Origin: an uncultured Pseudomonadota bacterium
GTDB lineage: Bacteria; Myxococcota_A; UBA796; SXON01
Direction of reading: 5' to 3'
Length of the DNA stretch: 59,408 nucleotides
Assembly: GCA_903891165.1 (NCBI GenBank)
Contig: CAITDR010000155.1
Coordinates: 1 to 59,408 of the forward strand
In this document: in pieces, positions 26,201 through 34,197 of the stretch
Layout of the letters: every line of letters starts with the position of its first letter
Position numbering within the stretch: position 1 is the first letter of the stretch
Made by a program: the position numbers and the translations under genes
Notes under the pieces: generated by a model
Told to the model about the DNA's origin: nothing
The model's database searches: none
What the model saw: only the letters and a program-made list of their open reading frames with translations

Positions 26201-26329
26201 GTGGTAGGTCACCGTGAGGTCGGCCAGCGGCTCGTCGGCCCGGAAGGCCACATTGTACTCAGCGCGCGCCGCGATCCAGGGTTGCGGAGGCAGCTCTTCG
26301 GCCAGTACCAATGGGGGGAGCAGGAGCAT
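23249..26329 (-). CDS. Large secreted protein with central Gly/Pro-rich region
   Basis: 1026 residues from the ATG at 26329, preceded by AAGGA; an in-frame start at 26350 is less likely. MLLLPPLVLA is a ten-residue signal with no charge. The N-terminal 500 residues are beta-rich and paralogous to the 21447 product. They are followed by a short helical stretch (EQAQDAFRQAVDAYRRNDFE, TPR-like), a Lys/Glu-rich helical segment, a glycine-rich tract (GGVLNGSLGGAVNGAGGLG), a proline-rich tract and a VSGRSYQQVVQQVPG motif like the plug of TonB-dependent Oar-type proteins. The C-terminus again resembles the neighbour. It ends GCA AAA AAA TGA, overlapping the next start. Possibly an envelope machine component; function unknown. 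Confidence 0.7.
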   Translation of the reverse strand: MLLLPPLVLAEELPPQPWIAARAEYNVAFRADEPLADLTVTYHFQPLVPGWSEVRLVGGGLVPLQVEGPVSAVDGGLLLTLSPGTTERTVTVVGTVSTSSGAFSLPVYPAAVQRVVVAAPGQDVVVDGEIDGVLRASPVLNVRTVPTRTGPPPNQPPLARAELGSAFWEEDGELRSRTRIRFVVMRGQRSSFSVQLPPYMEEVQVQGSSLASWKQEGSVLRLEAKEAVKGAFEVLVEGRSPLPIGEFQAPVPQPLDVRRVEQWHTLGKSSEIELVPSAGRTVSGRSVPEWVTGLLQTAPLAWWQGGVPTLRVERFAPDRGPDTVIERAEYLAVANQDGVVLLRSTFYVRNERSQYLHLKPSPGFVPMTARRGSAAMQLLSDGEGGVYVTLERSLETVQGMLALPVEVTWIGRGLAWEETKKGSYDLVFPAADAPVEQAVWEVHLPRGFQPRQPSPAGAVPIWDPEREQAQDAFRQAVDAYRRNDFEQAEVWLHQVEELSGDDENANRLQSNIDLLLDNTISSSNSGKDDAQARRVREMANARSFDMRDQQVESEKKADEALKRGDYDTAERELENVTRSAEILQRMEQAGSEEQRAVYGSASSTLAEVKKAKAKKQEEEAVAQAPEPSKPQLIVVTESELIIADDWDAPIEVPSPEPEMVVEDDLHYYEPEIVNLIPTDVTIGDALVAPPEEPITADVDADGVFDGVEEGEVAGVLGGVLNGSLGGAVNGAGGLGMRGTGIGGGGTAEGMGGGVGTRSKERDDRAAAGAKAEDKPTVRYKESTEIDFESLDVSGDLAAPQGSTVMDRKEPTLSPLVQLRDSFAPEEPMASPKVPAYAPSPAPAPPPPPPAVAPPADPVRALSRLPGTTRSTSTPVAEEAYGGEEVLLDANQPDTGAVAMDDEETIQTEDLVQEVRVVSGRSYQQVVQQVPGSTRSRSAAPAKKGESERSASKNKEEAPRSAAGPAPARGRAPGLKPAPRTVSFAQTPTPVTLALPLDTPAFYATQALLKAGEYPSITFTYRTEAKK

Positions 26330-26386
26330 GGGTTCCTTAACGTGGAACAAGTGGGAAGCTTACAGGCGACCGATGGTCACAATCGG

Positions 26387-26725
26387 TCACGCCGGGGGCT
26401 CTTCCCACTTTTTGCCGGGCTCCCAGCCCGGGTTGGTCTCGTCCCAGCCGGGGTCGGCCTGTTCGCCCTTCAGGTACCAGGGAGTGCCCTCGGTCGCTTC
26501 ATTCGGCGGGGCGTAGCCGGGGTCTTTGGTGGAGGGGGCCGAGGCGGAGGGAGGAGGAGGAGGCTGTGCGGCCGCCCGGGCACGCGCAGCGGCGGCTTCG
26601 GGCACCTCGTAGAGCGGATGGTCCGCAGCCTTAAAACCCGGCGGACGACCGGGATGATTGGCCTCCTCACGCGCCGAACGTATACCCTGCACCACCTTCT
26701 TCGCCATATTCCGGATCAGGCCCAT
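26387..26725 (-). CDS. Small proline/alanine-rich hypothetical protein
   Basis: 112 residues, no signal peptide. A basic helical start (MGLIRNMAKKVVQGIRSARE) is followed by a PPGFKAADHPLYEVPEA segment, a Pro/Ala linker and an aromatic tail (DPGWDETNPGWEPGKKWEEP). It is unlike any family known to me. The spacing to the neighbours (57 and 46 bases) and minus-strand orientation suggest it belongs to the same run of genes. A real gene is likely but not certain. Confidence 0.5.
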   Translation of the reverse strand: MGLIRNMAKKVVQGIRSAREEANHPGRPPGFKAADHPLYEVPEAAAARARAAAQPPPPPSASAPSTKDPGYAPPNEATEGTPWYLKGEQADPGWDETNPGWEPGKKWEEPPA

Positions 26726-26771
26726 CTGCCCTCCAGACCCGAATATAGCGCGTCTGAGGCGGAAAGGCCGC

Positions 26772-28031
26772 TCAGCAGGGCGGATTCATCTCGCCTGGCG
26801 TGCCCTGGAGACCCTCTGAACCGTATTCCGGCACTCCCTTGCACCACACATCCCCGTCGTCATTGTCGCCCGCATCAAAAGCAGAGGGATCCAGCGAAAT
26901 CGATTCTCCCGTTGGATGCGGGAAACTACCTTTGCTGAAGTCCACATCGTCAAGAAGATCACCATCCACGCGCAGCTTCAACAGCTCTCCGGTGTCGTTC
27001 AACTGCACGAGGTCGCCGTCGTAGAGCAGATCCGGTTGCACACCCCCATTGACAGAGAGATCGTCGCCAGTGCCCAGCAACACTACTTCGCCGGGAAGCA
27101 ACACCGTTCCCCCCGGAAGCTCCGCTTCGGTCGTGCCATCGTCCAGGCTGATGCCATCCAGAAGCAACGGGACCGTGCCGATGTTGGTCAGCTCGATCCA
27201 CTCCCCCTCCGGGTCGGACACCGGATCCGCATCCACCATCACCTCCGTGAAGATCAGATCTCCGGGCTGGGGCAGGCGCTCGTCTACCAGACCGTCGCAG
27301 TCCTGATCGATGCCATCCTCCTCCACTTCCTCGGCGCCGGGGTAGACATCGGGATCATCGTCGTTACAGTCGTCGCTATCAAAACCGTCCCCATCAAAAT
27401 CCGCCGCACAACTCCCAAAATCCTGGCCTGGGGTGCCGTAGTCCCCCGAAGTCATCTCGGTGGCCTCCGAACACCAGGCTGTCGCGACATCGTTGGTGTC
27501 GGGATCGGCAGCGATGGCCAGCCCCAAACTGTGGCCCTTCTTCAAGGGAAAGCTGAGATCATAGGTCAAGGCATCGACCAGACGATCTCCCCAGATCAAC
27601 TGGATGCTGGCCCCGTCGTTGCTCAGAGAAAAGGCCCCGCGATCGTAGACATGATCGGCCTGGATCCCGCCGTTCAGCTCGGCCGCGGCCGCTGCCAGCA
27701 CCACCCGTGCGCCGGGCTCCACCCGCAGGCTGGCGGGGAGGGTATAGCCCTCGTTCTCCCCATCCTGCAAGACCATACCCTGAAGATCCACAGGAAGATC
27801 GCCGATATTGAGTAGCTCCAGCCACTCCCCCTGCTCGTCCTGGACAATGTCGCTATCGATCATCAGCTCGGTGAGGACGATATTCCCAGGGGCTTCGCCG
27901 AGATCTTCCTTGCTGTCCGCACCCGAGTCGTCGCCACCACCGCTGTCGTCGGTGTTGGTCCCCACACTGTCATCGAATTTGCCACCGTTAAGGCCCGGCT
28001 CCAGGCCGCAGGCCAGAATGATCCAGATCAT
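26772..28031 (-). CDS. Lipoprotein with two lamin-tail domains and a MopE repeat
   Basis: 419 residues from the ATG at 28031, which overlaps the upstream stop (ATGA) and follows GGGAGAAG. MIWIILAC is only eight residues long; a GTG four codons upstream is possible. An Asp/Ser/Gly-rich linker follows. Two lamin-tail (LTD) domains (NIVLTELMIDSDIVQDEQGE, EWLELLNIGDLPVDLQGMVL; LIFTEVMVDADPVSDPEGEW, IELTNIGTVPLLLDGISL) flank one MopE-like acidic repeat (DDCNDDDPDVYPGAEE, DQDCDG). LTD proteins are Ig-like surface or DNA-associated modules. Probably calcium-binding and surface-exposed, in an operon with a predicted barrel and a DUF2252 lipoprotein. Confidence 0.82.
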   Translation of the reverse strand: MIWIILACGLEPGLNGGKFDDSVGTNTDDSGGGDDSGADSKEDLGEAPGNIVLTELMIDSDIVQDEQGEWLELLNIGDLPVDLQGMVLQDGENEGYTLPASLRVEPGARVVLAAAAAELNGGIQADHVYDRGAFSLSNDGASIQLIWGDRLVDALTYDLSFPLKKGHSLGLAIAADPDTNDVATAWCSEATEMTSGDYGTPGQDFGSCAADFDGDGFDSDDCNDDDPDVYPGAEEVEEDGIDQDCDGLVDERLPQPGDLIFTEVMVDADPVSDPEGEWIELTNIGTVPLLLDGISLDDGTTEAELPGGTVLLPGEVVLLGTGDDLSVNGGVQPDLLYDGDLVQLNDTGELLKLRVDGDLLDDVDFSKGSFPHPTGESISLDPSAFDAGDNDDGDVWCKGVPEYGSEGLQGTPGEMNPPC

Positions 28032-29014
28032 GGCTTCTCCCACCGCAGATCCACGTCCAATTGTACATAAAAGACATTCATATCCGTTGAGTCCCCCGCT
28101 CCTGCCGCCACGGCAACGTCCTCCCCGGCCCAGCGGTACTCCCAGCCTCCCAGCAGCCGTGCAGGTCCAAAAGCCACACCGCCCCCTACCCGCAGGCTAC
28201 CGGAGGTGGCCTTCTCCTCGCCCAGCTCCTCGCTGGCCAGATCTCCGCGTGCAAAGACCTGTAGCGGCCCCCAGGGTGCGCCGACCGCCCACAGACTGCC
28301 GCCCAGGGGCTCCCGACGCTCCTCCCCGTCCACCCCCCACGCTTTCAGGACTTCCAACCCCAATTGTACGCCGTTCTCCTCCCCCAAAAAGGCATGTACC
28401 TGGCCACCAACCCGATGGCTGGAAACCGCCTGGAGCCCGGTGAAGCCCTGCCGCCCATAGACGGCGAAGGCCAGGGCGGGAATCGGCCGGAGCCACAGAC
28501 TACCGGAGAGGTTTTTTTCTTCGTTACGCTCCCGTAGAAATGAACCTTCACCCGAGCTAAGGTCAGCGCGGACCACGAGCGGGCCGCGCCGGTAGCCGAC
28601 CCACAGTCCCAGATCGGAGCGGTTCATCCAGCCCGCCTCCTCCCCGAAGCTTGGTGCCACGGCCCGTAGCCAGCCACGTTCGGCGGCCACAATCCAGGGA
28701 TCGTCCACCAGCCCCACGCCAGCCAGAAAACCCCGGTGCTCAACCCGCAGCTCGATCAACTGAAAGGCAGGAACAATGGCCTCTCCGGCGATACCGATGT
28801 AGCCTTCCTCGCCGCCACTACGCACTGCTGTCGTCGCCACGTGGATCTGTGCGATGCTATAGCCACCGGCCAATTCCAACCGCGCGCGTGGCAGAGAAAA
28901 GCTGCGAGAAATGCCAAGATCGGGAAGCTGCTGAGAGAAGCGTCCCGCAAGCTCGGCACGCGCCGCGATGCAGTCTTCCGCGACCGTCTCCGTATAGGGC
29001 GCCAAGCAGCTCAT
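28028..29014 (-). CDS. Predicted outer-membrane beta-barrel-like protein without clear signal peptide
   Basis: 328 residues; the ATG at 29014 overlaps the stop of the DUF2252 gene, and an in-frame TGA lies four codons upstream, so no longer start exists. The chain alternates hydrophobic and polar residues in strand-length runs (ARLELAGGYSIAQIHVATTA, DLGLWVGYRRGPLVVRADLS, LGGSLWAVGAPWGPLQVFAR, VFYVQLDVDLRW), like a porin-type barrel, but the N-terminus (MSCLAPYTETVAEDC) has no hydrophobic signal. It is ATGA-coupled on both sides. The barrel call is from strand periodicity only. Confidence 0.55.
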   Translation of the reverse strand: MSCLAPYTETVAEDCIAARAELAGRFSQQLPDLGISRSFSLPRARLELAGGYSIAQIHVATTAVRSGGEEGYIGIAGEAIVPAFQLIELRVEHRGFLAGVGLVDDPWIVAAERGWLRAVAPSFGEEAGWMNRSDLGLWVGYRRGPLVVRADLSSGEGSFLRERNEEKNLSGSLWLRPIPALAFAVYGRQGFTGLQAVSSHRVGGQVHAFLGEENGVQLGLEVLKAWGVDGEERREPLGGSLWAVGAPWGPLQVFARGDLASEELGEEKATSGSLRVGGGVAFGPARLLGGWEYRWAGEDVAVAAGAGDSTDMNVFYVQLDVDLRWEKP

Positions 29015-30345
29015 CGCGGGAGGTCCTCAGCCGCGGCGGCGCCCAAGAGGGGCCCGTAGCGCTCAAGGGCCATCAAAAAGAGGGAATAGTCGTTGGCTAA
29101 AGCGGCATAATCGTTCTGAGCGTCACGGACCCGCTCCTCCACAAAGGCCTGCTCCCGCCCCCCAATCTCGCCTTCGAGGATGTCGATGGGTGCGCTCCCC
29201 TCCATACTGCCGCCCCGCAGGTGACAGCCCGCCAGCGCCGTGCCCAAAAAGCCAGCCAGACCCTCCAGATCCGCCTGCCCGATCAGGTGCTCCTCCCACA
29301 GCTTGGCGCTATCGTCGTGGTCAAAATTGTGCGACCATCCACTTAGCGATCCCTGCTTAAAGCTGATGCTACCCAAATCCATGCCGTCCAGCCAGGGATC
29401 GGCGTCCGGTCGGGTCCAGAGCCGCTGAGAGAGCTGGACCAGCCGGTCCGAGGGAGAGTCAAAAAGTTGGAAACCCAGCCGGGGCAGCAGCGGCGGATCC
29501 ACAAGCTCGCGCAGATTCAGGAGCACATCGTCCTCCGGACCCGTCGATCCCGTATCGGCCAATACAGTATAGCGGATGGCGGGGAAGGAGGCGATGCCGG
29601 TGCCGTAGCGCCGGACGGCATCCAGGATCCGGTAGCGACCTCCCACATTCAGCGCTTGGAGCTGCTCCTCCTCCTCTTCAGTCAGCCCCCGTGTGCCTTC
29701 ACCGTGGTCGATGCCCTCCCGGACCAGGCGACCCGCCACCACCTCTTCCTCCATCCTCAGGTTCAGGCGCCCCTCGGTCCAGGACTCCTGGAGCAGCCGC
29801 AGAACGATGCCCCCCCAGACTGGATCACTTGCAACAAAGCCCGGATCTCGCAGCTCGGCCACATAGGCCTCGGCCTGGATCCGGGCGAGCTTCTCCCGGC
29901 AGTCTTCACCGCAGCCCTGCATCTTCCAGGTGAAGACCTGCATTCCCAAAATAGAACGCCGGAGATCATAGAGCCAGGTGCCGTAGCCACCGGCATCCAG
30001 GTCCACCACTTCGATACTGGGGCCCGCAAGCACATCGTCGCCGGGCGGCAGGGTGCCGAAGTTCTCCGGGTGGGGATCTCCGATCACCAGCAGGCCAAAA
30101 CTGCGGGGATCCCGAAGGAACTCCGTGCTTTGGCGCTGGGTATCCGGCTGGGTCAGGTCCTGATAGTACAGGCTGGCGGTACCGCGCATGAAGTCGTAGG
30201 GATCCGCGGCCATCCGGTCAAATTTCTCCTCCACCTGCTCGGGATCCCGACCCAGCCAGATCTGGTTGTCGGCCACGATCACGTCCCGGAGCCGCGCCAG
30301 CCGCGCTTCATCCACCTCTGCTGCACAAGCCAGGAGCCACCACAT
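29011..30345 (-). CDS. DUF2252-family protein with lipoprotein signal
   Basis: 444 residues. An in-frame TAG four codons upstream of the ATG at 30345 fixes the start. MWWLLAC ends in a lipobox cysteine at residue 7. The body has the DUF2252 landmarks MAADPYDFMRGTASLYYQDL and GDPHPENFG (89-97) followed by VVDLDAGGYGTWLYDLRR, which resemble the catalytic and metal-binding segments of aminoglycoside-kinase-like folds. DUF2252 proteins are usually cytosolic and uncharacterised; an exported form has no obvious ATP source, so another activity is possible. First gene of an ATGA-coupled set with the barrel-like and lamin-tail proteins. Confidence 0.78.
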   Translation of the reverse strand: MWWLLACAAEVDEARLARLRDVIVADNQIWLGRDPEQVEEKFDRMAADPYDFMRGTASLYYQDLTQPDTQRQSTEFLRDPRSFGLLVIGDPHPENFGTLPPGDDVLAGPSIEVVDLDAGGYGTWLYDLRRSILGMQVFTWKMQGCGEDCREKLARIQAEAYVAELRDPGFVASDPVWGGIVLRLLQESWTEGRLNLRMEEEVVAGRLVREGIDHGEGTRGLTEEEEEQLQALNVGGRYRILDAVRRYGTGIASFPAIRYTVLADTGSTGPEDDVLLNLRELVDPPLLPRLGFQLFDSPSDRLVQLSQRLWTRPDADPWLDGMDLGSISFKQGSLSGWSHNFDHDDSAKLWEEHLIGQADLEGLAGFLGTALAGCHLRGGSMEGSAPIDILEGEIGGREQAFVEERVRDAQNDYAALANDYSLFLMALERYGPLLGAAAAEDLPR

Positions 30346-30405
30346 GCGCCTGGACTATCCGCGCTGCGTGACGGTCCGGTGTCGGGGCCGCCACAAGGGC
30401 GTGCC

Positions 30406-32001
30406 CTACTGGCTGATCATCTTGGTCAGCGACCCGTACTGACGCACCTTGAACCAGGTCAGCTCGCCGCGCTGGAAATACTTAAGCGCAACCTTGAACA
30501 TCCGTGCGTAGTTCGCAGCCCAGGCCAGGTAGAAGACCACCTCCACATGCTGCTTCCAGAACTCTCGCTCATCGATCAGCTTGCGGATCAACTTCTTTGG
30601 CACAGCGTTTTTGGAGGCAAGACTGTACAGCGCCAGATAGAAACGATCTTCGTCACTGCGTGGCCAGTCCATGGACACCCGGAACTGGTACCAGGCTTTG
30701 TTGTTGTGGCCCTCCACCTGATCCTGGGTAATGATGCCTTCGTTCAGCATCTTTTTGGTCAGCGCGGTGCCGGGGAAGAAATTAAGCGAGTAGAAGTAGA
30801 TGGAGTAGGGGCGCGGCAGCTCCAGAAGGAACTCTGCGGTTTCCAGCTTCATCTCTTCCGTGGCGAAGGGGTTGTCGATGATGACGTCGTAGACCACATC
30901 CAGCTTCATCTCGCGGTTGGCCTCGGCGAACTTCAGGATCGCCGTGTTGCCGGGGGAGCGATTGTGCAGCTCCTTACTCTCTTTACTGGAACCGGACTCG
31001 ATGCCGGTCTGCACCCGGATCAGCCCGGCATGCATCAGGCGTTTGAGCATGTCTGGCCGCATCATCGGCGGGATAAGCAGACATTCAAAGGGTACTCCGA
31101 TCTGGGTCGGGTAGTCCTTCAGAAACTGCTCCATCCACTCTTCGCCAAAGGCAAAGGAGGTGTCGTCGTCGATCTTTACCCGCGCAACTTTGGGGAAGCG
31201 CTCCTTCATATACAGAAGCTCGCCCAGGATGTGCGACACCGATCGGGCTCGATAAAACTGCTTTCCCTTCTCGTCGTAGACGTCACGTAGAATCGACACG
31301 TAGCAGTAGGAACAATTGTAGGGACAGCCGCGCGAGAAGTAGATCCGGTACTCCGCCGTCCGCTTCCACGGTTCCTCGATTTTGACTTTTCCCTTCTCGA
31401 TATAGAACTTATTCTCGTCCTCCACATCGGGATAGGGCAGCCAGTCCAGGTTTTGAATCAGGGGCCGAGGGTTATTTTTGTAGACCTCCCCGCCCTTGTT
31501 GGCCCAGATGTTAGGGATTTTTGTTGTATCCCCACCCTTGGAAAGGGCCGTGGCCAGATCCACCGCCGCAGGCTCTCCCTCGCCTACACAGAGATAGTCC
31601 ACATGGGGAATACATTCATCGGGAGAGGAGGTGGGGTGGATGCCGCCCCAGAGCACCGGCAACGTCGGAAAGCGCGCTTTGATGCGGTCGGTCACCTCTT
31701 TTGCCATCGGGAAGAGGCTGGACATAAAACCGATGCCCACCAGATCCGCTTCCTTGTCGCGGATAATGTCGAGCGCCTGCCCGATCTCCTTGTCCGATGG
31801 CATCTCCAGGCGATTGTGAACCCAATCGCGCAGGAAAATAATGTAGGTACGGAAACCCGCACGCTGGAGCGCGGAGGAGATGTAGCGGATACCCGCGTTC
31901 TCCACGCTGTAGATGGTCATCAGCACGACCGTAAAGGGCTTCCTGCCACCCTCGGCGGTCTGGGGGTTCTGGGGCCGGAGCCAGCTATTCTCTGCAACCA
32001 T
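30406..32001 (-). CDS. B12-binding-domain radical SAM protein
   Basis: 531 residues. The N-terminal Rossmann-like cobalamin-binding domain has ADLVGIGFMSSLFPMAKEV, VLWGGIHPTSSPDECI and YLCVGEGE but no DxHxxG. The radical SAM motif is CPYNCSYC (Cys226, Cys230, Cys233). The architecture is that of the large BchE/HpnP/methyltransferase-like class that modifies lipids, tetrapyrroles or other metabolites. AGGTG lies upstream of the start. It is eight bases downstream of a second such gene, so they form an operon. Substrate unknown. Confidence 0.87.
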   Translation of the reverse strand: MVAENSWLRPQNPQTAEGGRKPFTVVLMTIYSVENAGIRYISSALQRAGFRTYIIFLRDWVHNRLEMPSDKEIGQALDIIRDKEADLVGIGFMSSLFPMAKEVTDRIKARFPTLPVLWGGIHPTSSPDECIPHVDYLCVGEGEPAAVDLATALSKGGDTTKIPNIWANKGGEVYKNNPRPLIQNLDWLPYPDVEDENKFYIEKGKVKIEEPWKRTAEYRIYFSRGCPYNCSYCYVSILRDVYDEKGKQFYRARSVSHILGELLYMKERFPKVARVKIDDDTSFAFGEEWMEQFLKDYPTQIGVPFECLLIPPMMRPDMLKRLMHAGLIRVQTGIESGSSKESKELHNRSPGNTAILKFAEANREMKLDVVYDVIIDNPFATEEMKLETAEFLLELPRPYSIYFYSLNFFPGTALTKKMLNEGIITQDQVEGHNNKAWYQFRVSMDWPRSDEDRFYLALYSLASKNAVPKKLIRKLIDEREFWKQHVEVVFYLAWAANYARMFKVALKYFQRGELTWFKVRQYGSLTKMISQ

Positions 32002-32009
32002 TTCGGCAC

Positions 32010-33458
32010 CTATCTCGATTCAGCGTGCTGCGCGGGGGTGGAGCGGGGAACATCGGGCTTCAACATGCGTAAGCCGGCGTTGGCCTTCCGCAAAAAGTCC
32101 TGGGGGTTCCGGATCTGGAGGAGGTTTCGCGCCACAAAGGTGGGACGCCAGTAAAAACGTCGGTAGGCATGATTGAGCATATCGCGCAATTCAGCGCGGG
32201 AAAAGTGCTCGTCCCAAACCTGGGCTTTGAAATCTTCGCGCGGCGCGCGCATAAATTCCAACCAGGGATTCAGGTCCAACACCCCGTCGCGAAGACCCTC
32301 GTCGTAGAGGGTGGTCCCGGGAAAAGGAGTCAGAACGTTGAACATCACAAAGTCGGGGTCCAGCTGGATGGAGTAGCGGATGGTGTCCATCACGTCCTGC
32401 CGGCTGCGCTCGGTGGGGGTCCCGATCATAAAGTAGGCCACCGTGCGGATGCCCACCTTCCGGCAGAGCTTGAAGGCATGCTCGATCTCCCGGACGGTTA
32501 CGTCCTTCTTCAGCCGCAAAAGCCCCTCTTCGGTGCCCTGCTCTACCCCGAACTGGATACGTCCACAGCCCGCTGCGTGCATCTTCCGCAGCAGCTCCTC
32601 GTTCATCCCCTTCACGCGAAAACGCACCGTCCACGAAAATTTCAGCCCGCGCTTCAGGATTTCGTCGCAGAGGTCCATCACCCGCTGGTTGGTGATGTTG
32701 AAGGTGTCATCTACAAAATAGATTTCTGTGATACCCAGCTTGATGCAGGCTTCGATCTCGTCGCAGGCCCGCGAGGGCGACATCACGCGGTAGCGATGCC
32801 GCGGGGTATTGCAGAAGGTGCAGCGATAGGGGCAGCCACGCGAGCTGATCATCGTCGTGAAGATGCCGCCGCCGCCCATGACATCGTAGTAGCGCTGATA
32901 GTCCACCAGCGTACGATCGGTGAGCGGGTAGTCATCCAGGTTGTTCGAGAAATAGACGTCCTGCTCCGGCACCGGATCGTCGGGATGCGCCATCACGCCG
33001 GGGATACCCCGGGCCTCGCCACCCTGTTCCCAGATGTTGCACAGGTCCAGAAGGGGTTTCTGCCCCTCTCCCTTTACGGCTGCATCTACACCCGGCAAGG
33101 CCACACACTCGCGTGGAAAGTCCGAAACATGGGGCCCACCGATCACCACTTTTTTGACCGAGGGTACCCGGCGTGAGGCCTGTACCGTCTTTAACACATC
33201 CACCAACTGGACCGTAAAGGCGGTGATACCAATCACCTCCGGCTGGAAAGCAGCAATCCGCCGCTCCAGCTCGTCGTAGGCCAGATTATCCAGCTGCGCA
33301 TCCAAAATAGCGACTTCGTGATGGCTCTTTTCCTTCAAAAAGGTAGCGATCGCCATCAGCGCCAGCGGAGGGTAGGAAAGGTTCTCCGCGGAGACCGCCT
33401 CGGGGACCTCGCTCTCAACGGTATGATGTGCCGGGGGACGGACAAGCATGACGCGCAT
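32010..33458 (-). CDS. B12-binding-domain radical SAM protein
   Basis: 482 residues. N-terminal B12-binding-like domain (PEVIGITAFTVQLVDVLKTV, VVIGGPHVSDFP, GVDAAVKGEGQ) and radical SAM motif CPYRCTFC (Cys209, Cys213, Cys216), followed by QFGVEQGTEEGLLRLKK and FMIGTPTERSRQ segments typical of this class. GGAG precedes the ATG at 33458. The pair with the downstream gene suggests sequential steps on one substrate. No precursor or biosynthetic partner defines it. Confidence 0.88.
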   Translation of the reverse strand: MRVMLVRPPAHHTVESEVPEAVSAENLSYPPLALMAIATFLKEKSHHEVAILDAQLDNLAYDELERRIAAFQPEVIGITAFTVQLVDVLKTVQASRRVPSVKKVVIGGPHVSDFPRECVALPGVDAAVKGEGQKPLLDLCNIWEQGGEARGIPGVMAHPDDPVPEQDVYFSNNLDDYPLTDRTLVDYQRYYDVMGGGGIFTTMISSRGCPYRCTFCNTPRHRYRVMSPSRACDEIEACIKLGITEIYFVDDTFNITNQRVMDLCDEILKRGLKFSWTVRFRVKGMNEELLRKMHAAGCGRIQFGVEQGTEEGLLRLKKDVTVREIEHAFKLCRKVGIRTVAYFMIGTPTERSRQDVMDTIRYSIQLDPDFVMFNVLTPFPGTTLYDEGLRDGVLDLNPWLEFMRAPREDFKAQVWDEHFSRAELRDMLNHAYRRFYWRPTFVARNLLQIRNPQDFLRKANAGLRMLKPDVPRSTPAQHAESR

Positions 33459-33545
33459 AGGAAAGCTCCAACTCCCATGATGTCCCCATGAGGGCCCCAG
33501 GTCAAACCCGGAGTGCAGGCGAGTGGCAGAGGTGTAGTCTCCGCT

Positions 33546-34094
33546 TCATCCCGCTAGCAGGGTGCGGACTTCCGCGAGGCGATCCTCCAGCTCCAGGCTG
33601 GTCACCGGCCACACCCTCGGCAGGCGCCCCTTCGGATCCGGCTGGCGCAAAACGCCCTCGATCAAAAGCTGCAGGTGTAGCTGCACGTAGCGGTCGGCGG
33701 TGCGAACGCCGTCGGCGACCAGAGGAATCTGTCCCCAGGGGAGGAGGAAAATGTGGTCATAGCGCAGGGGATCCAGGGTGATGGCCAAGTGCTGCCGGGT
33801 AGCCTCGTCGTCGCGGGCAAAGCGGTAGTAGAGCCAGAAAGCAGCATGATCGTAGGAGCAGCGGTCGGAGACAAATCCGTTGGTCGCCCGCGCCTCCGCC
33901 TCCGAACGGTCCTCCCACAGCTGCAGGACCAGGTTCCGCAGCCCATCTGCACCCAGCGCATGCAAGTCCAAGCCAGTTCTCTCCAAAAACTCCCGCATTC
34001 CTTCGCCAATCAATGGCAAACCTAACTCATCGGCAAGACGCCGAGCGAGGGTGGACTTTCCTGTACCTGCCGAGCCGGTGATCGCCAGACGCAT
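33546..34094 (-). CDS. NadR-like AAA/P-loop kinase
   Basis: 182 residues from the ATG at 34094; a longer in-frame reading to 34238 would run under the divergent gene. MRLAITGSAGTGKSTLARRL is a P-loop at the very start, then LPLIGEGMREFLERTG and FVSDRCSYDHAAFWLYYRFA, the pattern of the AAA_28/NadR ribosylnicotinamide-kinase-like group. Likely a small-molecule (perhaps nucleoside) kinase in the cytosol. It diverges from the FHA gene across 103 bases. The substrate is not predictable. Confidence 0.72.
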   Translation of the reverse strand: MRLAITGSAGTGKSTLARRLADELGLPLIGEGMREFLERTGLDLHALGADGLRNLVLQLWEDRSEAEARATNGFVSDRCSYDHAAFWLYYRFARDDEATRQHLAITLDPLRYDHIFLLPWGQIPLVADGVRTADRYVQLHLQLLIEGVLRQPDPKGRLPRVWPVTSLELEDRLAEVRTLLAG

Positions 34095-34197
34095 GGAGTT
34101 GCTATATCCCGGAATCTCCCGCCACCGGGCAACCGTCTGGAGCCCCGCAGGGCACAGGATTATGATATAGCCGCCGGGCGAAGGCGAAGGAGCAGCT

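Noticed and set aside
24851-26938. Long open frame (695 codons) antisense to the large secreted protein
   Set aside because: Arg/His/Pro-rich shadow; the opposite strand has signal peptide, paralogue and coupling evidence.
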